Shown: one piece after another, positions 1 to 10,070 of the stretch
Layout of the letters: each line of letters opens with the position of its first letter
How positions within the stretch are numbered: the first letter of the stretch is position 1
Assembly: GCF_000430745.1 (NCBI RefSeq)
Contig: NZ_AUMP01000038.1
Span: 1 to 33,065 of the forward strand
Length of the DNA: 33,065 nt
From: Fictibacillus gelatini DSM 15865
GTDB taxonomy: Bacteria; Bacillota; Bacilli; Bacillales; Fictibacillaceae
Direction: 5' to 3'
Notes under the pieces: model-generated
What the model was told of the DNA's origin: nothing
Databases searched by the model: none
The model's input: the letters and a program-made list of their open reading frames with translations, nothing else
Translations under genes and position numbers: made by a program

Positions 1-255
<255 letters not shown>

Positions 256-446
256 TATGTAAAAAGCGGAAATGCCCGCTTAGGTTTGACAGGCGTTGGA
301 GACCCTGACAAGAACACGCTTTTTGTGTTCGTCGGAAGGGGCGAAACGACCGAAAACCTGGGCATTGGAGCTGGATTGAAGCGTACGTTTGGAGAAAACG
401 CGTTATCTAGTTTTGAGGGAACACCTCAAAAAATAAAAATAAATAG
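256..446 (+). other. 23S-5S rRNA internal spacer
   Basis: This transcribed spacer of about 190 bp holds no tRNA or ORF I can support. It contains three short inverted repeats likely to fold in the precursor RNA: AAGCGG/CCGCTT at 264-281, GAACAC/GTGTTC near 312-330, and TTTTGAGG/CCTCAAAA at 411-431 with a 5-nt loop. The last ends 15 nt before the 5S 5' end and is the best candidate for a processing signal. Confidence 0.6.
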
Positions 447-562
447 TCTGGTGGCGATGGCGAAGAGGTCACACCCGTTCCCATACCGAACACGGAAGTT
501 AAGCTCTTCAGCGCCGATGGTAATTGGGGGCTTCCCCCTGTGAGAGTAGGACGCTGCCAGGC
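447..562 (+). rRNA. rrf: 5S ribosomal RNA
   Basis: This is a complete 5S rRNA of about 116 nt. The internal core CGAAGAGGTCACACCCGTTC and the stretch CCGAACACGGAAGTTAAGC match Bacillus 5S. The two ends pair as helix I (CTGGTGGC with GCTGCCAG, using G-U pairs). It follows 23S on the same strand and is followed at once by an intrinsic terminator, so it is the last gene of the rrn operon. Confidence 0.97.
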
Positions 563-614
563 AAAAAAGGTGAGACGAATGTAGATTCGTTTCACCTTTT
601 TTTTATTTTTTTTT
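563..614 (+). terminator. Intrinsic terminator of the rrn operon
   Basis: An 18-bp stem (563-580 with 585-602, one G-U pair) closes on a 4-nt loop. It runs into a T-rich tract reaching 614. It starts directly after the 5S 3' end. Confidence 0.95.
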
Positions 615-675
615 GATTGGAAAATGATTCATCTTTAGACAAAATAATCTCCTGTTTTCTTTCAGCTTCAATTCA

Positions 676-684
676 TGTTATGCT
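676..684 (+). promoter_or_regulatory. Possible extended -10 for yebE
   Basis: TGtTATGCT is an extended -10 (TGn plus TATGCT) lying 40 bp before the yebE start, downstream of the rrn terminator. No good -35 hexamer is seen 17 bp upstream (TTTCTT), so this is a weak call. Confidence 0.3.
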
Positions 685-723
685 CTTCATACAAATGAGT
701 CAGACAGGCGGGAGGGACCAAAG

Positions 724-1248
724 GTGGAAAACGGTTTTATGATGGTCGCCATCATTTTGATCATTAACGTCGTTTACGTTTCTTTTTTTACTGTGCGAAT
801 GATTTTAACATTAAAAAACCAGCGCTATCTAGCCGCGCTTATCAGTGTTTTTGAAATCATCATTTATGTTGTAGGATTAGGTCTTGTGTTGGACAACTTG
901 AATCATATACAAAATTTAATCGCCTATGCTTTAGGTTATGGATTAGGTGTTCTTACCGGAATGAAGATCGAGGAAAAATTAGCTCTCGGCTATATTACGG
1001 TTAATGTGATTACAACTGAAATTGAAGCAGGCTTACCAAATGCCATTCGCAATAAAGGATATGGTGTAACCGATTGGATCGCTTATGGGCGCCAGGGAGA
1101 ACGTTTAATGATGGAAATACTAACATCAAGAAAGTCAGAAGGCAAACTTTATGAAACAATAAAAGAATTGGATCCGAAAGCGTTTATTATATCACATGAA
1201 CCAAAAAGTTTTTATGGCGGTTTCTGGGTGAAAAATATTCGGAGGTAG
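724..1248 (+). CDS. yebE: UPF0316/DUF2179 membrane protein (YebE)
   Basis: This is a 174-residue integral membrane protein of the UPF0316 family. Three hydrophobic segments (about residues 5-27, 35-56 and 60-80) precede a soluble C-terminal DUF2179 domain (about 105-165, including the [16 protein letters not shown] region). The biochemical role of the family is not established. The DUF2179 fold is often compared with small ligand-binding domains, so sensing is possible but is inference. The start is GTG, chosen because GGAGGG at 711-716 sits 7 bp upstream. yebG follows after 4 bp, so the two are co-transcribed. The order yebE-yebG-purE matches Bacillus subtilis. Confidence 0.9.
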   Translation: MENGFMMVAIILIINVVYVSFFTVRMILTLKNQRYLAALISVFEIIIYVVGLGLVLDNLNHIQNLIAYALGYGLGVLTGMKIEEKLALGYITVNVITTEIEAGLPNAIRNKGYGVTDWIAYGRQGERLMMEILTSRKSEGKLYETIKELDPKAFIISHEPKSFYGGFWVKNIRR

Positions 1249-1252
1249 TTGA

Positions 1253-1453
1253 ATGGATAAAAAGCCGAAAAAAAAGAAATTTGAAGTTCAAGATGGTGAA
1301 ACTATTTCGGAATGTCTGGACCGAATGGCATCTGAAGGATACGCTCCCGTTCGCCGGATGGAAGAACCGATTTTTCAAGAAGTAAAAAGAAACGGAAAAA
1401 CGGAAGTGGAACTTTACGGACAAAAAATCGTTTTTGAAGGAAAATTGAAGTAA
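1253..1453 (+). CDS. yebG: NETI-motif small protein (YebG)
   Basis: This is a 66-residue soluble protein of the NETI family, found between yebE and purE in Bacillaceae. The family motif region appears here as [11 protein letters not shown] at about residues 21-31. The N-terminus is strongly basic (KKPKKKKFE) and the C-terminus is a beta-rich [15 protein letters not shown] stretch. Function is unknown. It has a good ribosome-binding site (GGAGG about 8 bp upstream) overlapping the end of yebE. Its stop codon touches the first PurBox of the purE control region, so transcription of yebE-yebG could be affected by PurR bound there; that is inference. Confidence 0.85.
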   Translation: MDKKPKKKKFEVQDGETISECLDRMASEGYAPVRRMEEPIFQEVKRNGKTEVELYGQKIVFEGKLK

Positions 1454-1497
1454 AATCCGAACGTTAGGAAACTTAATAAATAATATTGTTCGATTTT
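1453..1497 (+). promoter_or_regulatory. Pair of opposed PurBoxes (PurR operator)
   Basis: Box 1 is AAATCCGAACGTT at 1453-1465. Box 2 is the inverse, ATTGTTCGATTTT at 1485-1497, reading AAAATCGAACAAT on the minus strand. Each matches the Bacillus PurBox pattern AWWWCCGAACWWT with one mismatch. The CGAA and TTCG cores face each other with 27 nt between them, and the pair sits just upstream of the -35. Known biology: Bacillus PurR represses pur genes from such paired boxes and is released by PRPP. Confidence 0.85.
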
Positions 1498-1500
1498 TTG

Positions 1501-1530
1501 TTGACACTTTTTAAAATCTCTTGTTACAAT
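1501..1530 (+). promoter_or_regulatory. Sigma-A promoter of the pur operon
   Basis: A perfect -35 TTGACA (1501-1506) is separated by 18 bp from -10 TACAAT (1525-1530). TG at 1522-1523 makes it an extended -10. Transcription should start near 1537, about 16 nt before the aptamer. Confidence 0.85.
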
Positions 1531-1552
1531 AAAGGCAGACAGAAGAATAAAA

Positions 1553-1622
1553 CCTCATATAATGGCGGGGTAAATGGCCTGCGAGTTTCTACCTGATGAC
1601 CGATACTCATCAGACTATGAGG
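1553..1622 (+). promoter_or_regulatory. Guanine riboswitch aptamer (purE leader)
   Basis: This is a purine riboswitch aptamer. P1 is CCTCATA (1553-1559) with TATGAGG (1616-1622). P2 is GCGGG with CCTGC. P3 is a perfect 7-bp CTGATGA/TCATCAG hairpin (1593-1613). The conserved J1/2 TATAAT and J2/3 GTTTCTACC are present. The base just before the 3' P1 strand is C1615, the position that pairs with the ligand; C there means guanine/hypoxanthine specificity (U would mean adenine). It sits between the promoter and an attenuator, so guanine should shut off pur transcription. Confidence 0.95.
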
Positions 1623-1659
1623 GAAAGCAGCTTACTGTTTTAGTATATGGGTATAGTAT

Positions 1660-1716
1660 GTCCAGGGTAGGGCTTTCCTTCATAGCAAGGTTAAGCATAT
1701 TACTTTGGACTTTTTT
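1660..1716 (+). terminator. Riboswitch-controlled attenuator with competing antiterminator
   Basis: The terminator has an outer stem, 1660-1670 with 1700-1710 (GTCCAGGGTAG/TTACTTTGGAC, with wobble pairs). Inside it is GCTT-CCTT/AAGG-TAAGC, and it is followed by six T (1711-1716). The competing antiterminator is 14 bp: 1615-1628 pairs with 1672-1685 with one G-U. It uses C1615, the 3' strand of P1 and the 5' half of the inner terminator stem, so it cannot coexist with either the ligand-bound aptamer or the terminator. This is a complete transcriptional OFF switch. Confidence 0.92.
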
Positions 1717-1739
1717 AGTGTTAAAAATAGGAGGTCAAC

Positions 1740-2228
1740 ATGCAAAATCTAGTTGGAGTAATCATGGGAAGTACTTCAGATTGGGAAACGATGAAACATG
1801 CATGCGACATTCTCGATGAACTGAATGTGCCGTATGAGAAAAAAGTAGTATCTGCCCATAGAACTCCTGATTATATGTTCTGTTATGCAGAAGAAGCGAA
1901 AGAAAGAGGAATCCGCGTGATTATTGCAGGTGCCGGTGGAGCCGCGCATCTTCCGGGAATGGTAGCCGCAAAAACCGTTCTTCCTGTGATCGGTGTTCCT
2001 GTTCAATCGAAAGCATTGAATGGACTTGATTCACTTCTTTCGATTGTGCAAATGCCAGGTGGGGTTCCCGTAGCAACAGTTGCGATCGGAAAAGCGGGAG
2101 CGACAAATGCCGGTCTGCTGGCCGCACAGATGCTGGCGACAACGGACGAAGCTTTAAGCGAACGGTTAGAAAAGCGCAGAAAGCAATTGGAACAAACCGT
2201 ATTGGAAAGTAGTGATTCCCTTGAATAA
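1740..2228 (+). CDS. purE: N5-carboxyaminoimidazole ribonucleotide mutase PurE
   Basis: PurE converts N5-CAIR to CAIR in de novo purine synthesis, acting with PurK, which is encoded next. The 162-residue protein has the usual class I length. It carries the N-terminal GSTSDW phosphate-binding loop (residues 10-15), the catalytic His in SAHRTP (His40), and the glycine-rich [11 protein letters not shown] loop (63-73, with His70). The start is the ATG 6 bp after AGGAGG (1729-1734), immediately after the attenuator. It is the first gene of the twelve-gene pur operon and overlaps purK. Confidence 0.98.
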   Translation: MQNLVGVIMGSTSDWETMKHACDILDELNVPYEKKVVSAHRTPDYMFCYAEEAKERGIRVIIAGAGGAAHLPGMVAAKTVLPVIGVPVQSKALNGLDSLLSIVQMPGGVPVATVAIGKAGATNAGLLAAQMLATTDEALSERLEKRRKQLEQTVLESSDSLE

Positions 2229-3375
2229 AACGATATTACCAGGTGAGACAATCGGTATTCTTGGCGGTGGCCAGCTTGGCCGGATGATGGCAATCAGTGC
2301 GAGAGAAATGGGTTTTTCAGTCGTTGTTCTTGAGCCGGGTACGAATTCACCGTGCGGACAAGTAAGTGACGAGCAAATTTCAACAGCTTATAACGATATG
2401 GCCGGCATTCGAGAACTGGCGAATAAAAGCGACGTTATCACTTATGAGTTTGAGAATGTTGACGTAGATAGCGCAAAGTGGCTGGAGGAACATGCTAACA
2501 TGCCCCAGGGAAGCGAGCTTCTACGAATTACCCAACATCGGAGACGGGAAAAGGAAGCGATCACCAATGCGGGCGTTCCGGTAGCCCCGTATCGATCGGT
2601 AACGAATGAAGAAGAATTTGAAAAAGCCATTCAAGATTTAGGAATGCCATCGGTTTTGAAGACATGCCGCGGCGGGTATGATGGAAAAGGACAGGTCGTG
2701 ATCCGTTCGGAAAAAGACAAGGCCGATGCAGCCGCTCTTTTTGAAGGTGGAAGAGAATGTGTGCTCGAGAGCTGGATACCGTTTCAAAAAGAATTATCTG
2801 TGATCGTTACACGAAGTGTTTCTGGAGAAATGACGACGTTTCCTACAGCAGAAAACATTCATGTTGATAACATTCTTCATCAAAGCATTATTCCTGCAAG
2901 AGTTTCACCCGCAGTAGAAGAAAAAGCAAAACAAATCGCAAAAGATATTGCACTTTATTTAAATCTTGTCGGGACACTCGCAGTAGAAATGTTTTTGACG
3001 GAAGACGATGAAATTTTCGTTAATGAATTAGCGCCAAGACCGCATAATTCCGGGCATTATACGATTGAAGCGTGTGAGACATCACAGTTTGACCAGCACA
3101 TCCGGGCGATTTGTAACTGGCCGCTCGGGGAAACTAAATTACTGAAGCCAGTTGTAATGATAAACGTCCTTGGTGAGCATGTCGCACCACTCATCAACAA
3201 TCTTTCTCAATTGAAAGATGCGAAGCTCCATTTATACGGAAAAAAAGAGGCGAAAATCAAAAGAAAAATGGGGCATATTACAGTGCTTGGAGATACAATT
3301 GAAGAAGCTTTAGATAAAGCTAACTTTATTATAAAAAATATTTTGCACATCGAAACATTGGAGGTAACTAAATGA
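2212..3375 (+). CDS. purK: N5-carboxyaminoimidazole ribonucleotide synthase PurK
   Basis: PurK is an ATP-grasp enzyme that carboxylates AIR to N5-CAIR using ATP and bicarbonate and supplies PurE. It shows the N-terminal [12 protein letters not shown] loop (15-26), the ATP-grasp glycine loop GGYDGKG (154-160), and the C-terminal metal/substrate region [14 protein letters not shown]. It is 387 residues from a GTG start at 2212, overlapping purE by 17 nt. A TTG three codons later (2221) is an equally possible start: the only Shine-Dalgarno-like sequence, GGAAAG at 2204-2209, is 2 bp from the GTG and 11 bp from the TTG. The start is therefore uncertain; the function is not. Confidence 0.96.
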   Translation: MIPLNKTILPGETIGILGGGQLGRMMAISAREMGFSVVVLEPGTNSPCGQVSDEQISTAYNDMAGIRELANKSDVITYEFENVDVDSAKWLEEHANMPQGSELLRITQHRRREKEAITNAGVPVAPYRSVTNEEEFEKAIQDLGMPSVLKTCRGGYDGKGQVVIRSEKDKADAAALFEGGRECVLESWIPFQKELSVIVTRSVSGEMTTFPTAENIHVDNILHQSIIPARVSPAVEEKAKQIAKDIALYLNLVGTLAVEMFLTEDDEIFVNELAPRPHNSGHYTIEACETSQFDQHIRAICNWPLGETKLLKPVVMINVLGEHVAPLINNLSQLKDAKLHLYGKKEAKIKRKMGHITVLGDTIEEALDKANFIIKNILHIETLEVTK

Positions 3376-4664
3376 TTGAACGTTATACACGCCCGGAAAT
3401 GGGAGCCATTTGGACGGATGAAAACCGCTATAAGGCATGGCTTGAAGTTGAAATTTTAGCATGTGAAGCGTGGGCAGAGCTTGGGGAAATCCCGAAGGAA
3501 GACGTAAAGAAACTACGCGAGAATGCCTCATTTGACATTAACCGTATTCTCGAAATTGAAAAGGAAACGCATCATGATGTTGTCGCATTTACTCGTGCGG
3601 TTAGTGAAACGCTCGGTGAAGAACGCAAATGGGTACATTACGGCTTAACGTCTACTGATGTCGTCGATACTGCGCTATCTTACTTGCTCCGCCAGGCAAA
3701 TGAAATTTTACTAAAAGATATTGAAAACTTTGTTGAAATTTTAGGGAATAAGGCAAAAGAACATAAACATACGGTCATGATGGGACGTACGCATGGGGTT
3801 CACGCTGAACCAACGACTTTCGGCCTTAAGCTGGCGCTATGGTATGAGGAAATGAAACGGAACCTTGAGCGCTTTAAAGAAGCGGCTGAAACCGTCCGAG
3901 TCGGAAAAATTTCAGGCGCTGTCGGAACGTATGCGAACATTAATCCGTTTGTTGAACAATATGTTTGTGAAAAGCTTGGACTTAAAGCTTCGCCTATATC
4001 GACACAAACATTGCAGCGTGATCGTCACGCCCACTATATGTCAGCACTTGCTCTCATTGCAACGAGTATTGAAAAATTCGGTGTTGAAATTCGCGGATTG
4101 CAAAAAAGCGAAACACGTGAAGTAGAAGAGTTTTTTGCGAAAGGACAAAAAGGATCATCCGCTATGCCGCATAAACGAAATCCAATCGGATCAGAGAATA
4201 TGGCGGGAATGGCCCGAGTGATCCGCGGCTATATGATGACGGCTTATGAAAACGTCGCATTATGGCACGAACGTGATATTTCCCATTCATCAGCAGAACG
4301 CATCATTTTACCGGATGCAACGATCGCGCTAAATTACATGTTAAACCGTTTTGCGAACATCGTGAAAAACTTAACGGTGTTCCCGGAAAACATGAAGCAC
4401 AACATGACGAAAACATACGGGCTTATTTACTCACAACGCGTGATGTTAAAGCTTATTGATAAAGGATTATCACGCGAAGAAGCTTACGACATCGTTCAGC
4501 CTAAAACAGCTAAAGCCTGGGAAGAAGGTATTCAGTTCAAACAGCTTGTTGAAGGCGAACCGCGTATTACTGAGTTGTTGACACAGGCTGAAATCGATGA
4601 CTGCTTTGATTATTCGTACCACTTAAAGCATGTGGACATGATCTTTGAACGGCTTGGACTTTAA
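3372..4664 (+). CDS. purB: Adenylosuccinate lyase PurB
   Basis: PurB is a fumarase/aspartase-superfamily lyase used twice: SAICAR to AICAR plus fumarate, and adenylosuccinate to AMP plus fumarate. It is 430 residues. The superfamily signature [10 protein letters not shown] is at 262-271. Family catalytic positions are visible as His68 (THHDVVAF), His89 ([11 protein letters not shown]) and His141 ([11 protein letters not shown]). The ATG overlaps the purK stop (ATGA), with GGAGGT 6 bp upstream. A 70-nt gap with a hairpin follows before purC. Confidence 0.98.
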   Translation: MIERYTRPEMGAIWTDENRYKAWLEVEILACEAWAELGEIPKEDVKKLRENASFDINRILEIEKETHHDVVAFTRAVSETLGEERKWVHYGLTSTDVVDTALSYLLRQANEILLKDIENFVEILGNKAKEHKHTVMMGRTHGVHAEPTTFGLKLALWYEEMKRNLERFKEAAETVRVGKISGAVGTYANINPFVEQYVCEKLGLKASPISTQTLQRDRHAHYMSALALIATSIEKFGVEIRGLQKSETREVEEFFAKGQKGSSAMPHKRNPIGSENMAGMARVIRGYMMTAYENVALWHERDISHSSAERIILPDATIALNYMLNRFANIVKNLTVFPENMKHNMTKTYGLIYSQRVMLKLIDKGLSREEAYDIVQPKTAKAWEEGIQFKQLVEGEPRITELLTQAEIDDCFDYSYHLKHVDMIFERLGL

Positions 4665-4670
4665 AAAGTA

Positions 4671-4702
4671 AATAGGAAGGCAGATCGTTCTGTCTTCCTA
4701 TT
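4671..4702 (+). other. Stem-loop in purB-purC gap
   Basis: AATAGGAAGGCAGA (4671-4684) pairs with TCTGTCTTCCTATT (4689-4702) over 14 bp with one G-U pair and a TCGT tetraloop. No T-run follows, so it is unlikely to be a full intrinsic terminator. An mRNA stability or processing element between purEKB and purCSQLFMNHD is more likely (inference). Confidence 0.75.
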
Positions 4703-4734
4703 CCAATAATTCCTAATATTCTGGAGGGACCGTT

Positions 4735-5460
4735 ATGGAAAAGCTAACTCAGCTTTATGAAGGAAAGGCAAAGAAAATATACAGCACGAATGATCCAGAT
4801 CGCGTTTGGGTTGAATATAAAGATTCCGCTACCGCCTTTAATGGGGAAAAGAAAGCGACGATTGCTGGAAAAGGTCGTTTGAATAACGAAATTACGAGTT
4901 TACTATTTTCATTGTTAGAGGAAAAAGGAATCAAGACTCACTTCATTGCGAAAAAGTCCGATACGGAACAAATCGTTAAACATGTGAAAATTATTCCTCT
5001 TGAAGTAGTCGTGCGTAATGTTGTGGCTGGAACACTTGCAAAACGTACGGGAATCGCTGAAGGCACAGCTCTGCCACAGCCAATCGTAGAGTTTTATTAT
5101 AAAAATGATGAGCTTGGCGATCCGTTATTCAACAATGACCATATTGCTGCCTTACATTTAGCAACGCCTGAACTTCTTGAAGAGATGAGAACGGTCGCTC
5201 TAAAGGTAAATACGATTCTTACTGATTTCTTCGCTGATAAAAATGTTCGTTTAATTGATTTTAAGCTCGAGTTTGGAACGGATAAAAACGGACAGCTTCT
5301 TCTTGCAGATGAAATTTCGCCGGATACTTGCCGCCTTTGGGATAAAGACACAAACGAAAAGCTTGATAAAGATGTTTTTCGCCGTGACCTCGGCAGCTTG
5401 ACTGATGCATATGAACAAATTTTACAACGTTTAGGAGGACAACCATCATGTACAAAGTAA
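4735..5460 (+). CDS. purC: SAICAR synthetase PurC
   Basis: PurC condenses CAIR with aspartate using ATP to give SAICAR, the substrate of PurB. The 241 residues match the bacterial form. The nucleotide-binding EGKAKKIY is at 9-16 and the SAICAR synthetase signature LIDFKLEFG lies in the C-terminal third. GGAGGG (4723-4728) is 6 bp before the ATG. The 3' end overlaps purS by 13 nt, so the last codons of purC carry the purS start, with the purS Shine-Dalgarno sequence just before them. Confidence 0.98.
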   Translation: MEKLTQLYEGKAKKIYSTNDPDRVWVEYKDSATAFNGEKKATIAGKGRLNNEITSLLFSLLEEKGIKTHFIAKKSDTEQIVKHVKIIPLEVVVRNVVAGTLAKRTGIAEGTALPQPIVEFYYKNDELGDPLFNNDHIAALHLATPELLEEMRTVALKVNTILTDFFADKNVRLIDFKLEFGTDKNGQLLLADEISPDTCRLWDKDTNEKLDKDVFRRDLGSLTDAYEQILQRLGGQPSCTK

Positions 5461-5702
5461 AAGTTTATGTAACGTTAAAGGAAAGCGTATTGGATCCACA
5501 GGGAAGTGCAGTGAAAGGCGCGCTTCATAGCCTCAAGTTTAACGAAGTAGAAGATGTTCGCATCGGGAAATTTTTGGAATTAACATTGGAAAAAGGAAAT
5601 TATGACCTGGATGCAAAAATTAAAGAAATGTGCGAGAAGCTTTTAACAAATACGGTCATTGAAGACTATCGCTACGAGGTCGAGGAGGTTGTCGCACAGT
5701 GA
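5448..5702 (+). CDS. purS: FGAM synthetase subunit PurS
   Basis: This 84-residue protein joins PurQ and PurL in the three-subunit formylglycinamidine ribonucleotide synthetase of Gram-positive bacteria. PurS bridges the other two and is needed for ammonia transfer. The start [18 protein letters not shown] is typical. AGGAGG at 5433-5438 is 9 bp before the ATG. It overlaps purC upstream (13 nt) and purQ downstream (GTGA, 4 nt), consistent with translational coupling of the complex. Confidence 0.97.
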   Translation: MYKVKVYVTLKESVLDPQGSAVKGALHSLKFNEVEDVRIGKFLELTLEKGNYDLDAKIKEMCEKLLTNTVIEDYRYEVEEVVAQ

Positions 5703-6382
5703 AATTTGCAGTCATCGTATTTCCAGGCTCAAACTGTGACATCGACATGTACCATGCGATTAAAGACGAGCTTGGAGAAGAAGTAGAATATGTTTGGCAT
5801 GATGAAACGAATCTAGATCGATTTGACGGAATACTGCTTCCGGGCGGCTTCTCTTATGGCGACTATCTTCGAAGCGGTGCGATTGCCCGTTTCTCCAATG
5901 TCATGGCAGAAGTAATCAAAGCAGCTAAAGAAGGAAAGCCCGTTTTAGGCGTTTGCAACGGATTTCAAATTCTCCTTGAATCAGGGCTTTTGCCAGGAGC
6001 GATGCGGCGGAATGAATCGCTTAAATTTATTTGCAAGCCGGTAGAACTCGTTGTTGAAAACAATGACACGATGTTTACAGCTGGCTATGGGCAAGGTGAG
6101 CGAATTGTAATTCCGGTTGCCCATGGTGAAGGAAACTACTATTGTGATGAAGAAACGCTTGAAAGATTGAAAGAAAATAATCAAATCGTATTCCGCTATA
6201 CGAACAATCCGAACGGATCGATTGCAGATATTGCCGGAATCGTGAATGAAAAAGGAAACGTATTAGGCATGATGCCGCATCCAGAGCGTGCAGTGGATGA
6301 ACTTTTAGGAAGCGCGGATGGATTAAAGCTGTTCCAATCAATCGTTAGAAGCTGGAGGGAAAACCATGTCTTATCTTCATGA
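5699..6382 (+). CDS. purQ: FGAM synthetase glutaminase subunit PurQ
   Basis: PurQ is a class I glutamine amidotransferase supplying ammonia to PurL. It is 227 residues. The nucleophile is Cys86 in GVCNGFQ, and the other triad members are His194 and Glu196 in MPHPERA. The oxyanion region [10 protein letters not shown] is at 47-56. The start is GTG, overlapping the purS stop by 4 nt (GTGA), and the end overlaps purL by 17 nt. Confidence 0.98.
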   Translation: MKFAVIVFPGSNCDIDMYHAIKDELGEEVEYVWHDETNLDRFDGILLPGGFSYGDYLRSGAIARFSNVMAEVIKAAKEGKPVLGVCNGFQILLESGLLPGAMRRNESLKFICKPVELVVENNDTMFTAGYGQGERIVIPVAHGEGNYYCDEETLERLKENNQIVFRYTNNPNGSIADIAGIVNEKGNVLGMMPHPERAVDELLGSADGLKLFQSIVRSWRENHVLSS

Positions 6383-8594
6383 GCCGACAGAACAACAAAT
6401 TAAAGAACAAAAATTATACCGTGATATGGGATTGAGTGACGAGGAGTTTGGCACAGTCGAAAAAATTCTCGGCAGACTTCCGAATTGGACGGAAACCGGC
6501 TTGTTCTCTGTCATGTGGAGTGAGCACTGTTCCTATAAAAACTCAAAACCCGTGCTTCGCAAGTTCCCAACAAGCGGTGAGCGTGTTCTTCAAGGTCCTG
6601 GTGAGGGTGCAGGGATTGTAGACATCGGGGACAACCAGGCGGTCGTATTCAAAATCGAAAGCCATAATCACCCATCAGCGATCGAGCCGTATCAAGGGGC
6701 CGCAACAGGAGTGGGCGGAATCATTCGTGACGTCTTTTCAATGGGTGCGCGTCCGGTAGCCTTATTAAACTCCCTTCGCTTTGGTGAGCTGACTTCACCG
6801 CGCGTAAAATATTTGTTTGAAGAAGTCGTTGCCGGAATTGCCGGGTATGGAAACTGCATCGGCATTCCAACTGTCGGCGGAGAGGTGCAATTCGACCCAT
6901 CTTATGACGGAAATCCTTTAGTTAACGCGATGTGTGTTGGATTAATCGACCATAAAGATATTCAAAAAGGCCAGGCAAAAGGTGTCGGAAACTCGGTCAT
7001 GTATGTTGGCGCACGCACTGGCCGCGACGGAATCCACGGGGCAACGTTCGCTTCCGAAGAATTGACGGATGCATCTGATGAAAAGCGCCCGGCTGTTCAA
7101 GTCGGCGATCCGTTTATGGAAAAATTGTTGCTTGAAGCATGCCTTGAACTCATTCAAAACTTCGACGGTCTTGTCGGCATTCAAGACATGGGGGCAGCGG
7201 GATTAACGAGCTCATCAGCGGAAATGGCGAGTAAGGCAGGTTTCGGGATTGAAATGAACCTGGACCAAGTGCCGCAGCGTGAAGACGGCATGACTGCATA
7301 TGAAATGATGCTTTCTGAATCACAGGAGCGTATGTTAATCGTCGTTCAAAAAGGAAGAGAAGAAGAGGCTGCGCAAATTTTTGAAAAATGGGGCCTTCAC
7401 GCGACAGTTATCGGCAAAGTCATTGAAGAAAAGCAGCTCCGATTAATTCATAAAGGCAAAGTTGTTGCAGATGTACCTGTAGATGCACTCGCGGAAGATG
7501 CACCAGTCTATCATAAACCATCGAAAGAACCTGCCTACTATGCAGAATTCCAAAGAGAAGCGCCGTTTGTGCCTGAGGTAGATAACTATAAAGATACGTT
7601 ATTGCAGCTTCTCTCTCAACCAACAATTGCAAGCAAATCGTGGGTATTTGACCAGTATGACTATATGGTTCGCACAAATACCGTTGTTGCTCCAGGATCG
7701 GACGCCGCTGTCATTAGAATTCGTGAAACGGAAAAAGCGCTTGCGATGACAACAGACTGCAACTCCCGCTATTTATATCTTGATCCGGAAGTCGGCGGGA
7801 AAATCGCTGTGGCGGAAGCGGCGCGCAACATTGTCTGCTCCGGGGCTGAGCCGCTAGCGATTACGGATTGCTTAAACTTCGGGAATCCGGAAAAGCCTGA
7901 AATCTTCTGGCAGCTTGAAAAAGCGGTCGATGGCATGAGTGAAGCCTGCAAAAAATTAAATACCCCGGTGATCGGCGGCAACGTTTCGCTTTACAACGAA
8001 ACGAACGGAGAAGCGGTTTATCCAACTCCGGTTGTCGGTATGGTTGGTCTTGTTCATCATATCGACCATATTACGACGCAAGGATTTAAAAAAGCAGGTG
8101 ACCTTGTTTATCTTTTAGGCGAAACGAAGCCGGAATTTGGAGGCAGTGAGTTGCAGAAAATGCTTCAAGGGAAAATTTCAGGAAAAGCGCCTGAATTAGA
8201 TATCGAAGTGGAAGCGAAACGCCAGAGGTCCCTTTTATCGGCTATACAAAAGGGTCTTGTCGCTTCAGCGCATGATGTGGCAGAAGGCGGTATTGCTGTT
8301 GCGCTTGCTGAATGCATCATGGACGGAAATGTTGGAGCGTCTGTGCGTCTCTCTGGAGACATCGTTTCTGCTTTATTCAGCGAATCTCAATCACGCTTTA
8401 TCGTTACGGTGAAACCAGAAAACGCAAAGGAATTTGAAGCTTTAGTCGAAGCGGCGCAAATCGGAGTTGTCACATCGCTACCTGAACTTCGAATTGAAAA
8501 TGAATCAGGCGAGGAAATTGTAGTATGTGCGCATGAAGAACTTCATAACGCCTGGAAAGGAGCTATTCCATGCTTGCTGACATCAAAGGCTTAA
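6366..8594 (+). CDS. purL: FGAM synthetase large subunit PurL
   Basis: PurL makes FGAM from FGAR, ATP and ammonia from PurQ. It is 742 residues, the small PurL form used together with PurS and PurQ. It shows WSEHCSYK (51-58) with the conserved His54, then [11 protein letters not shown] (98-108). A second AIRS-like half is recognised by GSDAAVIR and by NVSLYNET. The ATG has GGAGGG 6 bp upstream and lies inside the 3' end of purQ. The 3' end overlaps purF by 25 nt, the longest overlap in the operon. Confidence 0.98.
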   Translation: MSYLHEPTEQQIKEQKLYRDMGLSDEEFGTVEKILGRLPNWTETGLFSVMWSEHCSYKNSKPVLRKFPTSGERVLQGPGEGAGIVDIGDNQAVVFKIESHNHPSAIEPYQGAATGVGGIIRDVFSMGARPVALLNSLRFGELTSPRVKYLFEEVVAGIAGYGNCIGIPTVGGEVQFDPSYDGNPLVNAMCVGLIDHKDIQKGQAKGVGNSVMYVGARTGRDGIHGATFASEELTDASDEKRPAVQVGDPFMEKLLLEACLELIQNFDGLVGIQDMGAAGLTSSSAEMASKAGFGIEMNLDQVPQREDGMTAYEMMLSESQERMLIVVQKGREEEAAQIFEKWGLHATVIGKVIEEKQLRLIHKGKVVADVPVDALAEDAPVYHKPSKEPAYYAEFQREAPFVPEVDNYKDTLLQLLSQPTIASKSWVFDQYDYMVRTNTVVAPGSDAAVIRIRETEKALAMTTDCNSRYLYLDPEVGGKIAVAEAARNIVCSGAEPLAITDCLNFGNPEKPEIFWQLEKAVDGMSEACKKLNTPVIGGNVSLYNETNGEAVYPTPVVGMVGLVHHIDHITTQGFKKAGDLVYLLGETKPEFGGSELQKMLQGKISGKAPELDIEVEAKRQRSLLSAIQKGLVASAHDVAEGGIAVALAECIMDGNVGASVRLSGDIVSALFSESQSRFIVTVKPENAKEFEALVEAAQIGVVTSLPELRIENESGEEIVVCAHEELHNAWKGAIPCLLTSKA

Positions 8595-9988
8595 ACGAAG
8601 AATGTGGCGTATTTGCCATCTGGGGACATGAGGATGCGGCCCAATTAACGTATTACGGGCTGCACAGCCTCCAGCATCGTGGACAAGAAGGAGCCGGCAT
8701 TGTCGTTACCGATGGAGAAAAGTTGAAAATGCATAAAGGGCACGGCCTTGTAACAGAAGTATTCAGCCGCGGAGAGCTTGAAAAATTAACAGGCTTTGCT
8801 GCGATCGGCCATGTTCGTTACTCTACTGCTGGCGGGAATGAATACGCAAACGTTCAACCATTGATGTTCCGTTCACAAACGAACGACCTTGCGCTTGCCC
8901 ATAACGGAAATCTTGTCAATGCCCATGCGCTCCGGCATCAGTTAGAAGGACAGGGCAGCATTTTTCAAACGTCTTCCGATACAGAAGTGCTCGCTCATTT
9001 AATCAAAAGAAGCGGTTATACAAAGCTTCGTGACCAGGTAAAAAATGCGTTGACGATGTTAAAAGGCGCCTATGCATATGTGGTCATGACGGAAGATGAA
9101 TTGCTCGTAGCGCTTGACCCTAATGGTCTCCGCCCATTATCGCTCGGGATGATTGGGGATGCTTATGTCGTGGCATCCGAAACATGCGCATTCGATGTTG
9201 TAGGTGCGGAATATATCCGTGATGTAAAACCGGGTGAGCTGCTTATTATTAATAAAGACGGTTTAGTTTCCGACACCTTTTCAACTGCGGTCAATCGATC
9301 GATCTGTTCAATGGAGTACATTTATTTTTCAAGGCCAGATTCGAACATTGATGGGATTAATATCCATGCAGCACGTAAAAATCTCGGAAAAGAGTTGTAT
9401 AAAGAAGCGCCTGTCGAAGCGGATGTTGTAACAGGCGTACCGGATTCAAGCATTTCTGCTGCGATCGGTTATGCCGAGGCATCTGGGATCCCATATGAGA
9501 TTGGATTGATTAAAAATCGGTATGTCGGCCGGACGTTCATTCAGCCGACACAGGAATTGCGAGAACTCGGCGTAAAAATGAAGCTTTCCCCGGTTCGGGG
9601 CATTGTTGAGGGGAAACGTGTTGTCATGGTGGATGATTCGATCGTTCGCGGGACGACAAGCAGAAGAATTGTTAAAATGCTTCGTGATGCGGGAGCGACG
9701 GAGGTTCATGTACGAATTACAGCACCCCCGATTGCCCATCCGTGCTATTACGGAATCGACACGTCCGAAAAAGGAGAGCTGATTGCGGCTAATCATTCGG
9801 TAGAGGAAATTCGTCAAATCATTGGAGCCGATTCGCTCGTCTTTCTTTCCCCTGAAGGTTTATTAAAAGGCATCGGCCGCCCGGCAACAGATCCGAATCA
9901 CGGACAATGTTTAGCTTGTTTTACAGGCAAATATCCAACAGAGATTTATCCTGATACTGTGATGCCATACGAGAAAGAAATGGTTTGA
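8570..9988 (+). CDS. purF: Amidophosphoribosyltransferase PurF
   Basis: PurF catalyses the first committed step, PRPP plus glutamine to phosphoribosylamine. It is 472 residues. An 11-residue propeptide precedes Cys12 (ECGVF), which becomes the N-terminal nucleophile after self-cleavage in the Bacillus type. The PRPP-binding motif [13 protein letters not shown] is at 351-363. Four cysteines matching the [4Fe-4S] ligands of the B. subtilis enzyme are at 246, 392, 447 and 450 (GQCLAC), so this should be the oxygen-sensitive Fe-S form. AAAGGAG is 7 bp before the ATG, which lies within purL. An 82-nt gap with a hairpin follows. Confidence 0.98.
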   Translation: MLADIKGLNEECGVFAIWGHEDAAQLTYYGLHSLQHRGQEGAGIVVTDGEKLKMHKGHGLVTEVFSRGELEKLTGFAAIGHVRYSTAGGNEYANVQPLMFRSQTNDLALAHNGNLVNAHALRHQLEGQGSIFQTSSDTEVLAHLIKRSGYTKLRDQVKNALTMLKGAYAYVVMTEDELLVALDPNGLRPLSLGMIGDAYVVASETCAFDVVGAEYIRDVKPGELLIINKDGLVSDTFSTAVNRSICSMEYIYFSRPDSNIDGINIHAARKNLGKELYKEAPVEADVVTGVPDSSISAAIGYAEASGIPYEIGLIKNRYVGRTFIQPTQELRELGVKMKLSPVRGIVEGKRVVMVDDSIVRGTTSRRIVKMLRDAGATEVHVRITAPPIAHPCYYGIDTSEKGELIAANHSVEEIRQIIGADSLVFLSPEGLLKGIGRPATDPNHGQCLACFTGKYPTEIYPDTVMPYEKEMV

Positions 9989-9998
9989 ATGGTTATTA

Positions 9999-10022
9999 AC
10001 GGCGAATGTAAGTATTCGCCGT
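9999..10022 (+). other. Stem-loop in purF-purM gap
   Basis: ACGGCGAAT (9999-10007) pairs perfectly with ATTCGCCGT (10014-10022) around a 6-nt loop, 10 nt after the purF stop. There is no T-run, so it is a candidate RNA-processing or stability element, not a clear terminator. Confidence 0.7.
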
Positions 10023-10070
10023 AACTACATTATTCGGAATTTGAGCAAGCAATTTTAGGAGGTTACCCAA

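Noticed and set aside
1574-1819. Plus-strand 81-codon frame across the purE leader.
   Set aside because: It lies over the riboswitch aptamer and terminator and runs into purE in another frame; the RNA structure explains the sequence.
4671-4702. Purine-operon hairpin read as a full terminator ending a purEKB operon.
   Set aside because: The stem is followed by CCAATAATTCC, not by a T-run, and I saw no separate promoter for purC, so read-through is more likely.
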